NCBI RefSeq assembly: GCF_018343545.2
Contig: NZ_JAGYPE020000009.1
Location: forward strand, 59,691 to 123,690
From: Neobacillus citreus
GTDB lineage: Bacteria > Bacillota > Bacilli > Bacillales > Cytobacillaceae
Reading direction: 5' to 3'
DNA length: 64,000 nucleotides
Shown here: positions 49,157-59,300 of the stretch, piece after piece
Position numbering within the stretch: the first letter of the stretch is position 1
How the letters are laid out: each line of letters opens with the position of its first letter
The notes under the pieces: model-generated
Database searches by the model: none
The model's input: only the letters and a program-made list of their open reading frames with translations
Told to the model about the DNA's origin: nothing
Program-made: the position numbers and the translations under genes

Positions 49157-50497
49157 TTAAAATTCATGGATGACTAGTGCAGCAAATTTGATTCCTTCGA
49201 TAAAGTCATCGATATAAATATTCTCATTGGGAGCATGATTGTGAGAGCCAGCATGACCAATTCCAAATCCTACTGCTGGGATACCAAACTTTTGACAAAG
49301 GGTATACATTGGACCAGTACCTGCCTGTGATCTCATCACTTGCGGCTTCTTTTCGAAGAATTTCTCTGCACTGCTGACCACTTTCTGAACAAGAGCGTCA
49401 TTCAATTTTGTCAAGGCAGCACGCTGCCCTTTCAAGCGGACGATTTCAATATCCTCAAATCCATGTTTATTCAAGTGTTTCCTTAACAGCTGCAAAATTT
49501 CATCAGGATCTTGTTCAGATACTAACCGGAAATCAATTTTTGCTTTTGCCACAGAGGGTAATACCGTTTTTGCTCCTTGTTCGGTATACCCTGATTCCAT
49601 TCCACAAATCGTACAAGTAGGTTGAAAAATTAGTTTTTCTTTGAGATTGAAACCTGTTAAATTATTTAAATATGATTTGAGTCCAAGCTGTTCTAATTCT
49701 TCCCTTTCTTTATAATCAATGGACTCTGTTAATTCCTTTTCCTCCATAGTCATCTCTTGGATCCGATCGTAAAAACCGTCTATTAAGATTTCTTCCTGTT
49801 CATTCTTCAACGTACTTAATGCCCATACCAATCTCCAAGCAGGGTTTGTGACAATCGCTGCCTTTGCTGAATGCAAATCTACATTTGCCCCTTTTGCATG
49901 CAATTCTACATAGAGCATTCCTTTACATCCAAGTGTGACCTGCAGCCTTCCATCTGTACTTTTAAAGCCATTTTCCCAAATGCATCCGTCTGTTGTTAAT
50001 TTATCAGGATGTTTTTCGGTAAATTCAGAAAGATGAGGACTGCCAATTTCTTCCTCCCCTTCAATAATAAATTTAATATTGATAGGCAACTCCTTATATA
50101 CCTGCTGATAAGCATGAATGGCACATATTCTTGAAAGTAAGGTCCCTTTGTTATCAGCCGTCCCTCGTGCGAATAATTTTCCGTCTCGTATCTCTGGAGA
50201 AAAAGGCGGACTTTCCCATAATTCAATTGGATCCTCCGGCTGTACATCATAATGATTATAAAAGGTAAGGGTTCTGTCTTTGCCGGAATCTAATTCTCCA
50301 TAAACGATGGGATTTCCCGACGTTGGTATGTTCTCTACTGCAATGGATAATCGCTGTAAGTACTGTTCTACTAGATTAACGGTTTCTTCAATACCACGGT
50401 TTTGTGCAGCAACACTTGGCTGCTTGCAAATTTCCATTAACCAATCCAAATACATTTCTTTATGATCTTCAATATATTGATAGATATCTTCTATCAA
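49157..50497 (-). CDS. M20 family dipeptidase
   Basis: A 446-residue M20 metallopeptidase of the longer dipeptidase (PepV/CNDP-like) type. Metal and catalytic residues: NHYDVQPEDP, ARGTADNKG, EGEEEIGSPH, and the C-terminal GIGHAGSHNHAPNEN. The start is TTG at 50497 with AAGGGGG upstream. It sits 12 bases from the S9 peptidase gene, so peptides from outside are probably broken down by the pair. The exact peptide preference is unknown. Confidence 0.87.
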   Translation of the reverse strand: MIEDIYQYIEDHKEMYLDWLMEICKQPSVAAQNRGIEETVNLVEQYLQRLSIAVENIPTSGNPIVYGELDSGKDRTLTFYNHYDVQPEDPIELWESPPFSPEIRDGKLFARGTADNKGTLLSRICAIHAYQQVYKELPINIKFIIEGEEEIGSPHLSEFTEKHPDKLTTDGCIWENGFKSTDGRLQVTLGCKGMLYVELHAKGANVDLHSAKAAIVTNPAWRLVWALSTLKNEQEEILIDGFYDRIQEMTMEEKELTESIDYKEREELEQLGLKSYLNNLTGFNLKEKLIFQPTCTICGMESGYTEQGAKTVLPSVAKAKIDFRLVSEQDPDEILQLLRKHLNKHGFEDIEIVRLKGQRAALTKLNDALVQKVVSSAEKFFEKKPQVMRSQAGTGPMYTLCQKFGIPAVGFGIGHAGSHNHAPNENIYIDDFIEGIKFAALVIHEF

Positions 50498-50509
50498 AAG
50501 AACGCCCCC

Positions 50510-52312
50510 TTACTTTGCCATGGTTGATTTTGTTAAATGCTTGAGAAAAAATTCAATGGTATTTTGATGCATCACAATATGATTCGCTCGTTTTTCAGTC
50601 TGATGTCCTTCATTATCGAAAACCGTTAGTTCCACTTCTTGACCTCGTGCTTTCATTTCCGTCACAAGCTGCTCTGATTCACTGACTGGTACACGAGTAT
50701 CATTCAGTCCGTGGAATACCAACAACGGAACCTTTATTTTATGGGCATGATGTAAAGGAGCAATTTCATCAAAGAAATCACTGTCTTGATCTAGAAAACC
50801 ATATTCACACTCTCTTAGCCTGCGCCTCCATGCACCTGTATTGGTTAACAAAGTTCGTAAATTCGAGATTCCAACAATATCAACCCCAGCTGCCCATACA
50901 TCAGGATAATGAGTAATCGCAGCCAATACCATAAATCCACCATAACTTCGTCCCATAATACCAATGTTGTCCGGGTCGACTTGATGGGTTTCTATTAAGT
51001 CCTTCACCAGCCATACTAGGTCTTTGACAGAGTCCATTCTTTTACGGGCATCGTCCAGTTGAATATAGGTCCTGCCATATCCGCTGCTGCCACGGACATT
51101 AGGTGCTGCCACCGCAAAGCCTTGACTGGCCAAATACTGAATCACAGGGTTAAATTCTGCTTTCGTCTGTCCTTCCGGTCCACCGTGAACATAAATAACA
51201 GCAGGCTTATTTTTTTCATTCTCTTGATTATAGAAAAAGTAAGGAACCTCCAATTGATCAAAAGAGGTAAAAGAACATAATTGGGGTTCAACAGAGTGGC
51301 GAGAAACCGTATCAGATTCACTGATATTCGTTAATCGTGTAACGCTTCTAGAGGATATCGAATATTTCCAGATGTCTCCCGGCATAGAAGGTGTCTTCAA
51401 TGTAAAGATAAATTCCTCATTATTCATCCAGGAAATGGATTCAATCACACCTGCAGGAAACCCAGTAATTTCTTCTTTTTTATTCGAATGAGGTTCATAC
51501 AACCATAAGCGCAAGTAGCCCGCTTCGTTTACCGTTAAGGCCAGTCTTTGTTCATCAGGAGACTTCTTGATTTCTTCAATATCCCATTCAGTCCAATGGA
51601 CAAGTTTCTTTAATTTCTCGGTGGCGGCAAAAGAAAAGCTGCTTAAATAATAGGTCTCTGCTCCAAAATTTGTTAACAGATAGCCTCCATCTCCGTTTTT
51701 TTTCATTACTACATTTTTGTAACCAGCTGCTTGTTTGTCATTTCCGATTCTGGTTTTTTCCTGTGTCTTCAGATTGAATCGGTAGATGGCATTATCAAGG
51801 TTGGATTCCGTAATGCTGATTAATATATGTTCATGATCGATCCAGCTGAGCACATCGCAATTTCCGTCGTATTGAAAGACCGTCTTTGATTCCTTTGTTT
51901 CAATGTCTACGATAAATACATCGAAATAGCCCGGCTGACGGCGGTTGCTCGTATAGGAAACATACTTATTATCTGGTGACCACCCTCCTACATAGTGAAA
52001 ATGCTCTGGCGATTGAACCAATGGTTCTACCGATGAACTCCCTTCACGGTATAGGTATAACTGCTGTTTTTCATTCCCCTTCCAGTCCATTCCGATGACT
52101 GTCATTTTTCCGTTAGGTGCATGATAGATCCCAAGCGTACGCTCTTCCATGCTTACGTATGGCACTGGCTTTTGCTCTTGATCAAGAGTCCAAACTTGCG
52201 GAAGGCCTGTCAAATTAGAAACAAATGTAAATCTCCCCTTACCAGGAATGATTTGTGATTTGAAGGCTGAAGGTACATTTAAAAAGTCATCCAAGATGGT
52301 TTGATTATTCAT
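50510..52312 (-). CDS. S9 prolyl-oligopeptidase family acylaminoacyl peptidase-like
   Basis: A 600-residue serine peptidase with an N-terminal beta-propeller (about 20-340) and a C-terminal alpha/beta hydrolase. The nucleophile elbow GRSYGGFM is near 435, the oxyanion motif GGPEGQTKAEF is present, and the Asp and His are in HGLNDTRVP and FDNEGHQ. Propeller gates keep it to short or oligopeptides. No signal peptide is seen, so it is cytoplasmic and acts on imported peptides. AGGAGG lies before the ATG. Confidence 0.9.
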   Translation of the reverse strand: MNNQTILDDFLNVPSAFKSQIIPGKGRFTFVSNLTGLPQVWTLDQEQKPVPYVSMEERTLGIYHAPNGKMTVIGMDWKGNEKQQLYLYREGSSSVEPLVQSPEHFHYVGGWSPDNKYVSYTSNRRQPGYFDVFIVDIETKESKTVFQYDGNCDVLSWIDHEHILISITESNLDNAIYRFNLKTQEKTRIGNDKQAAGYKNVVMKKNGDGGYLLTNFGAETYYLSSFSFAATEKLKKLVHWTEWDIEEIKKSPDEQRLALTVNEAGYLRLWLYEPHSNKKEEITGFPAGVIESISWMNNEEFIFTLKTPSMPGDIWKYSISSRSVTRLTNISESDTVSRHSVEPQLCSFTSFDQLEVPYFFYNQENEKNKPAVIYVHGGPEGQTKAEFNPVIQYLASQGFAVAAPNVRGSSGYGRTYIQLDDARKRMDSVKDLVWLVKDLIETHQVDPDNIGIMGRSYGGFMVLAAITHYPDVWAAGVDIVGISNLRTLLTNTGAWRRRLRECEYGFLDQDSDFFDEIAPLHHAHKIKVPLLVFHGLNDTRVPVSESEQLVTEMKARGQEVELTVFDNEGHQTEKRANHIVMHQNTIEFFLKHLTKSTMAK

Positions 52313-52359
52313 TACGGTTCCTCCTAATAATCATGGAATGATGGATATTTCCGTTTAAA

Positions 52360-52408
52360 GAAATACTCCACCCGCTAATCAGCCATGGATCATTGGGAGG
52401 AGTATTTC
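52360..52408 (-). terminator. hairpin between the SBP gene and the S9 gene
   Basis: GAAATACTCC and GGAGTATTTC pair, extended by CCC and GGG, over a long loop; the minus strand continues with TTTAAAC. It lies after the peptide-binding protein gene and may reduce read-through so that the receptor is made in excess. Confidence 0.6.
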
Positions 52409-52421
52409 TCTTATGGAGCTT

Positions 52422-53993
52422 CTATTGTTTCTTTTTTACGTTCCAAGGAATAGCTCCTTGGAAAGGAGTAAAGCCTTCAAGTTTGTTGCTGGTAGTCATG
52501 ATGGTTGAATAATGCCCAAATAGAGTAAACGGCAAATAGTCATCCCACATGTAGGTTTGTAATTCTTCCCAGAGCCCTTTCGCTTCTTCTTGTGAAGCTG
52601 AAGTTCTAATCTTAGCAAGCAAGTCCGTAATCTTTGGGTCATTGGTCCAGCCAACGTAATCCGGATTCACCACCAATAACTGTGATGGAGTGGTGACATA
52701 TCCTGTTCCCACAACCATGATATCCCAGTTATCTGGATTCTCCCTTCTTTCGATAAGAGTCGGCCAGTCAAATATTTCCAGCTTCACCTTCATCCCAATT
52801 TGTTCTAATTCTTCTTTCATCACAACTGCCGAGTTATACATATAATCATAATCTCGTGTAGAATACAGGGTGATTTCCTCTCCCTTATAACCAGCTTCCT
52901 TTAGCTTGGTTTTGGCCGTATTAGGATCGGCAAGATTATAAGACTCTTTTCCTGCGCCAGTGGCCCAGTCTACTTGTTCCGTGCTCATATAACCTGGACT
53001 TAATTTGAATAAATCCTTATGTCCAAAGCTTGCAAGCATGATAGCGTTTAAATCTAATGCCGTATTGACAGCATCCCTGATTTTTTGGTTCGTGAACAAT
53101 CCATGCTTTTTGTTGTAGGATACATTTAATGTACCGCCATCAAAAGATACATAGGTTTTTAGATTTTTATCACTTTTCAACTGTTCATAATTGTCATAAG
53201 GCATATAGGTCGCAATATCATACTGGCCCGTTTGGACTCCGGCCATTCTAGTTGACGGGTCCGTTACAATATAATAATAGACTTCATCGACATAGGCCGT
53301 TTTTCTTCCGGCAATACCGCTGGGTTCCTCATCGACAGCTGCGTAATCATCAAAGCGTTTTAAGCGAATATATTGATCTTGTTTCCATTCAACATATTCG
53401 AAAGGACCAGTCCCGATATATTCGGTTACGCCATCTTTTCCAGCAGATTCAATGATTTCCTTTGGCATAATGGCGGGAAATTGTCCACGTCCTGCCATAA
53501 TATCTAACACATCTGAAGCAACCGATTGTAATTTTAGTTCTACGTTATAATCATCCTTCGACTCGAAATTTGCACCGCTTAACAGTAATTTTGCCCGGGA
53601 TGACAGTTTCAGCCATCGATTCATCGATGCCGTAACATCCTCAGCCTTCATTTCCTTCCCATTATGGAATTTAACACCCTTCCTTAAGTGAAACGTGTAA
53701 ATTAAACCATCGTCACTCTTATCAATTGACTCGGCTAACATAGGAACTGGCTGCTGCTTGGCATTTTGGGTAACCAATGTCTCATAAATATTTCTGGTAA
53801 CCTCAAGGGCAACGGTTTGTGTCGTTAAATGAGTGTCTAGTGTTGGAGGCTGGGCATTCAGTGCAATCTTTAAAACTCCGCCTGTTTGTTCGTCAGAAGC
53901 CGTTTTTTTCGTCGTTTTACTCGTAGTTTCACTGCTGCAGCCAGCCAGCAAAACCAATAAAACCAATATGAGAAATGAAAATTTTTTCACCAT
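52422..53993 (-). CDS. OppA-type oligopeptide-binding lipoprotein
   Basis: A 523-residue extracellular solute-binding protein family 5 receptor. The signal peptide has lipobox LLAGCSS (lipid Cys near residue 19). The mature part has LKIALNAQPPTLDTHLTTQT and YTFHLRKGVKFHNGKEMKAEDV, typical of peptide and nickel receptors. It delivers peptides to the Opp/Dpp permease (genes at 60661 upward). Start: ATG at 53993 with AAAGG six bases upstream. It is divergent from the LysR gene. Confidence 0.9.
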   Translation of the reverse strand: MVKKFSFLILVLLVLLAGCSSETTSKTTKKTASDEQTGGVLKIALNAQPPTLDTHLTTQTVALEVTRNIYETLVTQNAKQQPVPMLAESIDKSDDGLIYTFHLRKGVKFHNGKEMKAEDVTASMNRWLKLSSRAKLLLSGANFESKDDYNVELKLQSVASDVLDIMAGRGQFPAIMPKEIIESAGKDGVTEYIGTGPFEYVEWKQDQYIRLKRFDDYAAVDEEPSGIAGRKTAYVDEVYYYIVTDPSTRMAGVQTGQYDIATYMPYDNYEQLKSDKNLKTYVSFDGGTLNVSYNKKHGLFTNQKIRDAVNTALDLNAIMLASFGHKDLFKLSPGYMSTEQVDWATGAGKESYNLADPNTAKTKLKEAGYKGEEITLYSTRDYDYMYNSAVVMKEELEQIGMKVKLEIFDWPTLIERRENPDNWDIMVVGTGYVTTPSQLLVVNPDYVGWTNDPKITDLLAKIRTSASQEEAKGLWEELQTYMWDDYLPFTLFGHYSTIMTTSNKLEGFTPFQGAIPWNVKKKQ

Positions 53994-54074
53994 CTTCATC
54001 CTTTCAAATTTATGTTTATAGAACCTTTTACCTATTCCTATCATAAAATCGTTATTGTAACATTCTTAATAGGG

Positions 54075-54097
54075 TGTAAATTCTGTAAATTTTTACA
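54075..54097. promoter_or_regulatory. candidate LysR operator
   Basis: TGTAAATT occurs twice in tandem, and TGTAAATTTTTACA at 54084-54097 is a 6-2-6 palindrome just before the LysR start. It lies between the divergent LysR and oligopeptide-receptor genes. Confidence 0.5.
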
Positions 54098-54121
54098 ATA
54101 ATAAGACTTAAGGAGGTAAAA

Positions 54122-55018
54122 ATGGATTATCATCTTCTCACTTTTGTTACAGTTGCCGAGAAAAAAAACTTTACGCGTGCAGCCGAAGCACTACATATTT
54201 CTCAATCAGCTGTTACTTTATCTATTAAAGTACTGGAGAAACAATATGAGTTAAAGTTGCTTGACCGAAGTAATAAATATGTGCGATTAACAAAGGCTGG
54301 GGAAATCTTGTATCAGCATGCAAAGCAAATTCTATCCCTATATGACCGAATGAATCGGTTAATCGATGAAATGACTCATTCAGCAAGCGGGATTCTTACG
54401 ATTGGTTCCAGCTATACATTTGGGGAATATTTACTTCCGAGAATCATTTCAGAATTTACAGAAGAATTTCCACTCATTAAGCCTAATATCGCCATTCGGA
54501 ACTCCCATCGTATTATTTCACAGCTGCTTCGTGGTGAATTGGATTTAGGCATTGTTGAAGGTATAGTAGATAATCCTAAATTGCATATTCAACCATTTGC
54601 CCAAGATGAAATGGTCCTGATTGTCTCACCTAGGCATCCACTTGCATTAAAACAAGAAGTGGAACTGCATGACTTAAAAGATGAAACATGGATTATTCGG
54701 GAGAAAGGTTCTGCGACCCGTCAGGCTATCAATCAACTTTTCTCAGAAAATAACTTCTCACCTAGTGAAATTCGCTCCTTTGGAAGCTCTCAGATTATTA
54801 AAGAATCGGTTGAAGCCGGTTTAGGAATTTCTATTTTATCCATTCATACCATTCGTAAAGAAATGGAACTCAAATCCTTACATACCTTAAGAATTAAGAA
54901 CAACCCGATGATTCGTAATTTTTGCTATGTCATCCCTAAGACCGACCTTCAACCTAGATCCGTTAGTTTATTTTTATCCTTCCTAGAAAACTACTCAACC
55001 TTAGACATTTTCGTTTAA
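54122..55018 (+). CDS. LysR family transcriptional regulator
   Basis: A 298-residue LysR regulator. The N-terminal winged helix has FVTVAEKKNFTRAAEALHISQSAVTLSIKVLE, and the periplasmic-binding-like effector domain begins near 90 (GILTIGSSYTFGEYLLPRI). AAGGAGG lies before the ATG. It is divergent from the peptide-receptor/peptidase operon and probably controls it. The threonine-synthase-like gene converges on its 3' end. Confidence 0.88.
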   Translation: MDYHLLTFVTVAEKKNFTRAAEALHISQSAVTLSIKVLEKQYELKLLDRSNKYVRLTKAGEILYQHAKQILSLYDRMNRLIDEMTHSASGILTIGSSYTFGEYLLPRIISEFTEEFPLIKPNIAIRNSHRIISQLLRGELDLGIVEGIVDNPKLHIQPFAQDEMVLIVSPRHPLALKQEVELHDLKDETWIIREKGSATRQAINQLFSENNFSPSEIRSFGSSQIIKESVEAGLGISILSIHTIRKEMELKSLHTLRIKNNPMIRNFCYVIPKTDLQPRSVSLFLSFLENYSTLDIFV

Positions 55019-55040
55019 TTTTCGTTATCCGCATGTTTGC

Positions 55041-56264
55041 TTATGCTTTCATACTCTTCCTAATAGTGTCCCCTTTTTGTAAGATCGGGACCTCAACGGA
55101 AATGGTGTCGGGATACTTAATTCCCATTCCAGTATTTAGGGCAACAACGAAATCTTGCTCTTTTATCCAGCCCTGTTCTCTTAATCTGCGAGCTGCGACA
55201 AACGTTGCAGCTCCCTCGGGACAAACGAATGCCCCCTCAAGGCTTGCTAGCTTCTTTTGTTCCGCCAAAAGCGCCTCATCCTCAATCGCAACAGCACAAC
55301 CATTTGTTTGATAAATGGCTTCAAGGACTAAAAAGTCCCCCAATGCTTTTGGCACATTAATTCCGAAGGCAACCGTCTCAGAATCATGCCAGAACTCTGA
55401 TTCCGACTTTCCTTCCTCCCATGCTTTAACAATCGGGGCACAGCCTTCTGCTTGAACCGCGACCAAGCGTGGAAGTTCTCCTTCCACCCAGCCCAACTTT
55501 TTCAGTTCAGTAAGTGCCTTATAAATACCAATAATCCCTACGCCGCCGCCTGTTGGATATAAAATGACATCCGGCAGCTTCCAATCCATTTGTTCGGCAA
55601 TTTCGAGTCCCATCGTCTTTTTTCCTTCAATCCGGTATGGTTCCTTTAAGGTAGATGCATCGAATAAACCATGATCTGCGACCGACTGAGCCACAATTTT
55701 TCCTGCATCACTGATTAGTCCATCAACAAGATATAAGTTTGAACCCGAGATCGCTGATTCATTTCTAGTTATTTTGGGTGCATCAATTGGCATGACGATG
55801 GTAGATTGAATTCCTCCTCTTGCCGCATAAAGTGACCAAGCAGCTCCCGCATTTCCATTGGTAGGCATGGCAAGTTCTGTTACACCTAACTCTTTTGCTT
55901 TGGATACTCCCACGGCCGCTCCTCGGGCTTTAAATGTTCCCGTCGGAATGATTCCCTCGTCTTTCATCCACAAGTTTGCTATTTTCATATCTTCACCCAT
56001 AATAGGCATCTTAATAAGCGGAGTCATCCCTTCACCTAATGTAACAACGTCTTTCTCATCACTAATAGGAAGCAGTTCATGATACCTCCATAAGCTGGAT
56101 ACTCTGCCAACTAAAGCTTCTTTGGAAAGCTCCTTGCCTAATAGTTCTAAATCGTATTCAACCAATAACGGTGATCCACAGGTGCATAGCTGATTTTTCT
56201 GTTCGTGTGAAAAAGTGTTGCTGCATTTGGGACAATATAAATGTGATATGTAACTGTATTTCAT
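55041..56264 (-). CDS. threonine synthase-like PLP enzyme with zinc ribbon
   Basis: A 407-residue fold-type II PLP enzyme. An N-terminal zinc ribbon (CPKC and CTCGSP) precedes the catalytic part. The Schiff-base Lys is in GTFKARGA, and the phosphate loop and Asn are in PTNGNAGAAW; the glycine loop is GGGVGIIG. Long, ribbon-carrying proteins of this group are annotated as threonine synthase but may have other amino acids as substrate. Start: ATG at 56264 with GGAGTGAG upstream. No hom or thrB gene lies nearby, so biosynthesis is less certain; amino-acid degradation from imported peptides is an option. Confidence 0.8.
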   Translation of the reverse strand: MKYSYISHLYCPKCSNTFSHEQKNQLCTCGSPLLVEYDLELLGKELSKEALVGRVSSLWRYHELLPISDEKDVVTLGEGMTPLIKMPIMGEDMKIANLWMKDEGIIPTGTFKARGAAVGVSKAKELGVTELAMPTNGNAGAAWSLYAARGGIQSTIVMPIDAPKITRNESAISGSNLYLVDGLISDAGKIVAQSVADHGLFDASTLKEPYRIEGKKTMGLEIAEQMDWKLPDVILYPTGGGVGIIGIYKALTELKKLGWVEGELPRLVAVQAEGCAPIVKAWEEGKSESEFWHDSETVAFGINVPKALGDFLVLEAIYQTNGCAVAIEDEALLAEQKKLASLEGAFVCPEGAATFVAARRLREQGWIKEQDFVVALNTGMGIKYPDTISVEVPILQKGDTIRKSMKA

Positions 56265-56430
56265 AGGGCTCACTCCAGTCTCTATCGTTCTTGTTAAACA
56301 TCATACTTGATTGTTTTTGATAACTGAAATTAATAATATTAATGGAAATCATTTAGAAATTTAATGACATCATTTGGCTACCATCTATAAAGGAGGGCCA
56401 CTTAACTTATCATTAAGCAGCCCCACAACT

Positions 56431-57873
56431 TTACACTAATAGACTTTCCTTTAATATAGTAGGAATTACTCCAGACGGAATCGGACATTGGTATGGGTGT
56501 TCCGCCAGTTGTGCTTGTAATTCCTTTTTGGCTTGCTCGATGATTTCCTGATTTTCCAATGCTTTAATGGCTGTTAACGCCAATGCTTTAGAAACCTGCA
56601 GCAACCCTTTGTGGGAAATGGACGACTTTCCTTGGGTGACCATTTGCCAGCTGTGAAGCACTGTCCCCAAAGCAGAAGTCGTATACATACATTGGGCCGT
56701 TGGGGTAATCCAGCTTACATCGCCTACATCAGTGGAGCCGGAGAGGAATCCCTTTCCGTCAAAAGGAATAGGCTCAGCCGAGAGGAAGGGACCTTCAGGA
56801 TGAATCGGGAATCTTTTAGAACTAACTGCCTGGAAATACTCACCATTTTGTTTTTCCGCATCCGTTAATGTATTCCAAATCTGCTTGGCAAATTGATATT
56901 CTTCTGTCGAATAGGAAGGCATCCCCACCTCTTGAAGAGATTGTTCCAATACTTTACCTAACGTATAATTTGGATTATAGTTGGAGCAAGCTTTATCAAA
57001 ATGAATTTCAACCTCAGTCTCCGTCATTAAAGCGGCCCCTTTAGCAATCTTACATAGTCGGTCATAGATTTTCTTGGTTTTGTTCATATTCTGATCACGC
57101 ACAAGGTATAGTACCTCAGCCTCTGACTGAACCACATTTGGTGAAATACCGCCAGAGTTGGTTATGGCATAGTGGATCCGTGCTTCTTGGCTGACATGTT
57201 CACGCATATAATTAGCCCCAATATTCATGAGTTCCACGGCATCCAAAGCACTTCTTCCTAGATGGGGAGTGGCTGCGGCATGAGCGCTTCTACCCTTAAA
57301 CTTAAAATAGACTTGGATGTTGGCTAATGAACTGCACCCCTGAACACCGGTACGGCTATTTGGGTGCCATGTCAATGCAAAATCCACATCTTCAAATACC
57401 CCTTCACGGGCCATAAAGGTTTTTCCTGATCCGCCTTCCTCACCAGGACAGCCATAGAAGCGAACCGTTCCTTTTAATTGATTCTCCTCGATATATTTTT
57501 TCAATGCGGAAGCTGCGGCTAATGCACCGGTCCCTAATAAATTATGACCACATCCATGCCCATTGCCACCAGGTTGAATGGCTTCCTGATAGTCTGCATC
57601 ACATATTTGGCTCAATCCGGATAATGCGTCATACTCTCCTAAGAAACCTATTACTGGTTTCCCTTCACCAAATTCACCGATAAAAGCTGTTTCGATTCCT
57701 GCAACACCGCTTGTTACCTTAAACCCCTCTTTCTCTAACTGCTCACATAGATGCTTACTGGAGATGTATTCCTGAAATCTTGTTTCAGGATTTTCCCAGA
57801 TAAAGTCACTGATTTTCTTCCATTTCTCCTGTGTTTGGTCGATATATTCGTTGACCCAATCAACTTGCTTCAA
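56431..57873 (-). CDS. M20 amidohydrolase, AbgB-like
   Basis: A 480-residue M20D-type metallohydrolase. Metal ligands are in GGNGHGCGHNLLGTG, GCPGEEGGSGK and the C-terminal STDVGDVSW. It resembles the p-aminobenzoyl-glutamate hydrolase subunit AbgB. The start is TTG at 57873, because AGGGAG lies eight bases before it; the longer frame starts at the ribosome site. It lies 33 bases after the CapA-like gene. It may split amide-linked glutamate or aminoacyl conjugates. Confidence 0.85.
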   Translation of the reverse strand: MKQVDWVNEYIDQTQEKWKKISDFIWENPETRFQEYISSKHLCEQLEKEGFKVTSGVAGIETAFIGEFGEGKPVIGFLGEYDALSGLSQICDADYQEAIQPGGNGHGCGHNLLGTGALAAASALKKYIEENQLKGTVRFYGCPGEEGGSGKTFMAREGVFEDVDFALTWHPNSRTGVQGCSSLANIQVYFKFKGRSAHAAATPHLGRSALDAVELMNIGANYMREHVSQEARIHYAITNSGGISPNVVQSEAEVLYLVRDQNMNKTKKIYDRLCKIAKGAALMTETEVEIHFDKACSNYNPNYTLGKVLEQSLQEVGMPSYSTEEYQFAKQIWNTLTDAEKQNGEYFQAVSSKRFPIHPEGPFLSAEPIPFDGKGFLSGSTDVGDVSWITPTAQCMYTTSALGTVLHSWQMVTQGKSSISHKGLLQVSKALALTAIKALENQEIIEQAKKELQAQLAEHPYQCPIPSGVIPTILKESLLV

Positions 57874-57906
57874 AACCACTTCTCCCTCCATTTACCGCTA
57901 TTTTTT

Positions 57907-59265
57907 CTAGACAAATTTCACTTCTGGTTTCTCTCTCCCAGCGGTTGCTTGCCCATAAATCCGGCCAATTCCATCTTCGATGATGATGTTGGTACCAAAC
58001 GGTTCCGATAAATCTTGAAGCCTTTTGAGTATGGATTCATTCTTTGTCATTTCCGGGAATCCATTTTGATGGCGCTTCTTTCCATGAGAGAGTTCAATCG
58101 GATATAAGGTTATTTCGACTAGCTCTCCGTCTTTCATGGTCCAGAAGGGAAGGACGGACTCCATCATTTCCGGTATACTCAATAATCCTTTTGTACCGTT
58201 ATGGGATTTCTTGTCCATTGCCTTCATCACGCCATAATCGTTAGGAATATGATGGTTATCATAAAAATCCTGCGGCAGGGCATCCAGGGTTTCATTTTGA
58301 AAAATAAAGTTTCCTAGACTATGAAAAATCGGTCTTCTCTTGTATATTTCAATGCCCCTCAATGTATGTGGCCCATGGCCAATGACACTATGGGCACCGG
58401 CATCAATAAATCGTTTCGAAGCTTTTCCTACAAAATCAGCTCCGATTCGTTTATTCGTCCCCTTCATTTCATGAGCATGAAAGTTAACCAGTACATAATC
58501 CGCTTGTCTTAGTGCATCATCGATAACCCCTTCAATACGCTGCATGTCTTTTTCATTAGGTTCAGTTACAAGGCCCTGTTCCTCCCCGACTTCAAATAAC
58601 ATCTGGTAACCGTATTGATCTCTTCCAAAAGGTACAATCCCTTCAGGAAATGGCAGAATGAAGGCTTCATTGATGGACATTTGGGTGAAGGCATTTACCT
58701 CTGTTTTATCGGCAATGTTTTTTAACACCGCGAGTTCTTCAGAGCTAATCCTATGTTTACGAACATGACGAAGACCATTAATTCCAGGTCTTCCTTTGAT
58801 ATTATGCCTTTGTTCTGTAGCCATGTGGGTCAAATGAGAAACAACCGAAACGGAAATAAATCCAATACGTCCAGCGGTTGTATCCAGGAAAATCGGCTTT
58901 CCTGCTTCATATAAGTTCTCTCCGGTACCTGTATGGAGTATGCCTGCTTCATTCAGATGACGGTTCGTTGCTTCGAGTCCGTCATATCCATAATCAAAGG
59001 CATGATTGTTTGCAGTGCCAACAAGATTAAAGCCATAGGCTTTTAGATCGTCTAAACGATCAGGTGTCGTTCGGATGTGCGTACCGCCTGGAATCGCTCC
59101 AGGGGTACCTTCATTTTGCAAAATACTAATTTCAAGATTTGTGATTCTTCCATCCGCTTGCTTGATCACTTTTTCAATCGCTTGAAAACTTTCTTCCTGA
59201 TAACTTGGGATTCTTCGTGTAGGTAAATAATCACCGGTGGCTGCAAATGAAATCGTACTCTTCAT
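57907..59265 (-). CDS. CapA family metallophosphatase-like protein
   Basis: A 452-residue PGA_cap (CapA) family protein. Family features: FAATGDYLPTR at the N-terminus, NLEISILQNEG, GTANNHAFDYGYDG, VNFHAHEMKG, and IGHGPHTLRGIEIY with HSLGNFIFQN. CapA-type proteins act in poly-gamma-glutamate export or in breaking gamma-linked polymers; the mode of action is not settled. Here no capBC genes are near and no signal peptide is seen. It lies between two M20 amidohydrolase genes in the peptide-import operon, so a role in hydrolysing gamma-glutamyl or related amide polymers is a reasonable guess. Confidence 0.85.
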   Translation of the reverse strand: MKSTISFAATGDYLPTRRIPSYQEESFQAIEKVIKQADGRITNLEISILQNEGTPGAIPGGTHIRTTPDRLDDLKAYGFNLVGTANNHAFDYGYDGLEATNRHLNEAGILHTGTGENLYEAGKPIFLDTTAGRIGFISVSVVSHLTHMATEQRHNIKGRPGINGLRHVRKHRISSEELAVLKNIADKTEVNAFTQMSINEAFILPFPEGIVPFGRDQYGYQMLFEVGEEQGLVTEPNEKDMQRIEGVIDDALRQADYVLVNFHAHEMKGTNKRIGADFVGKASKRFIDAGAHSVIGHGPHTLRGIEIYKRRPIFHSLGNFIFQNETLDALPQDFYDNHHIPNDYGVMKAMDKKSHNGTKGLLSIPEMMESVLPFWTMKDGELVEITLYPIELSHGKKRHQNGFPEMTKNESILKRLQDLSEPFGTNIIIEDGIGRIYGQATAGREKPEVKFV

Positions 59266-59300
59266 CGTTTGACACCCCTTATCCTTAGTTAGGAAAAAAC

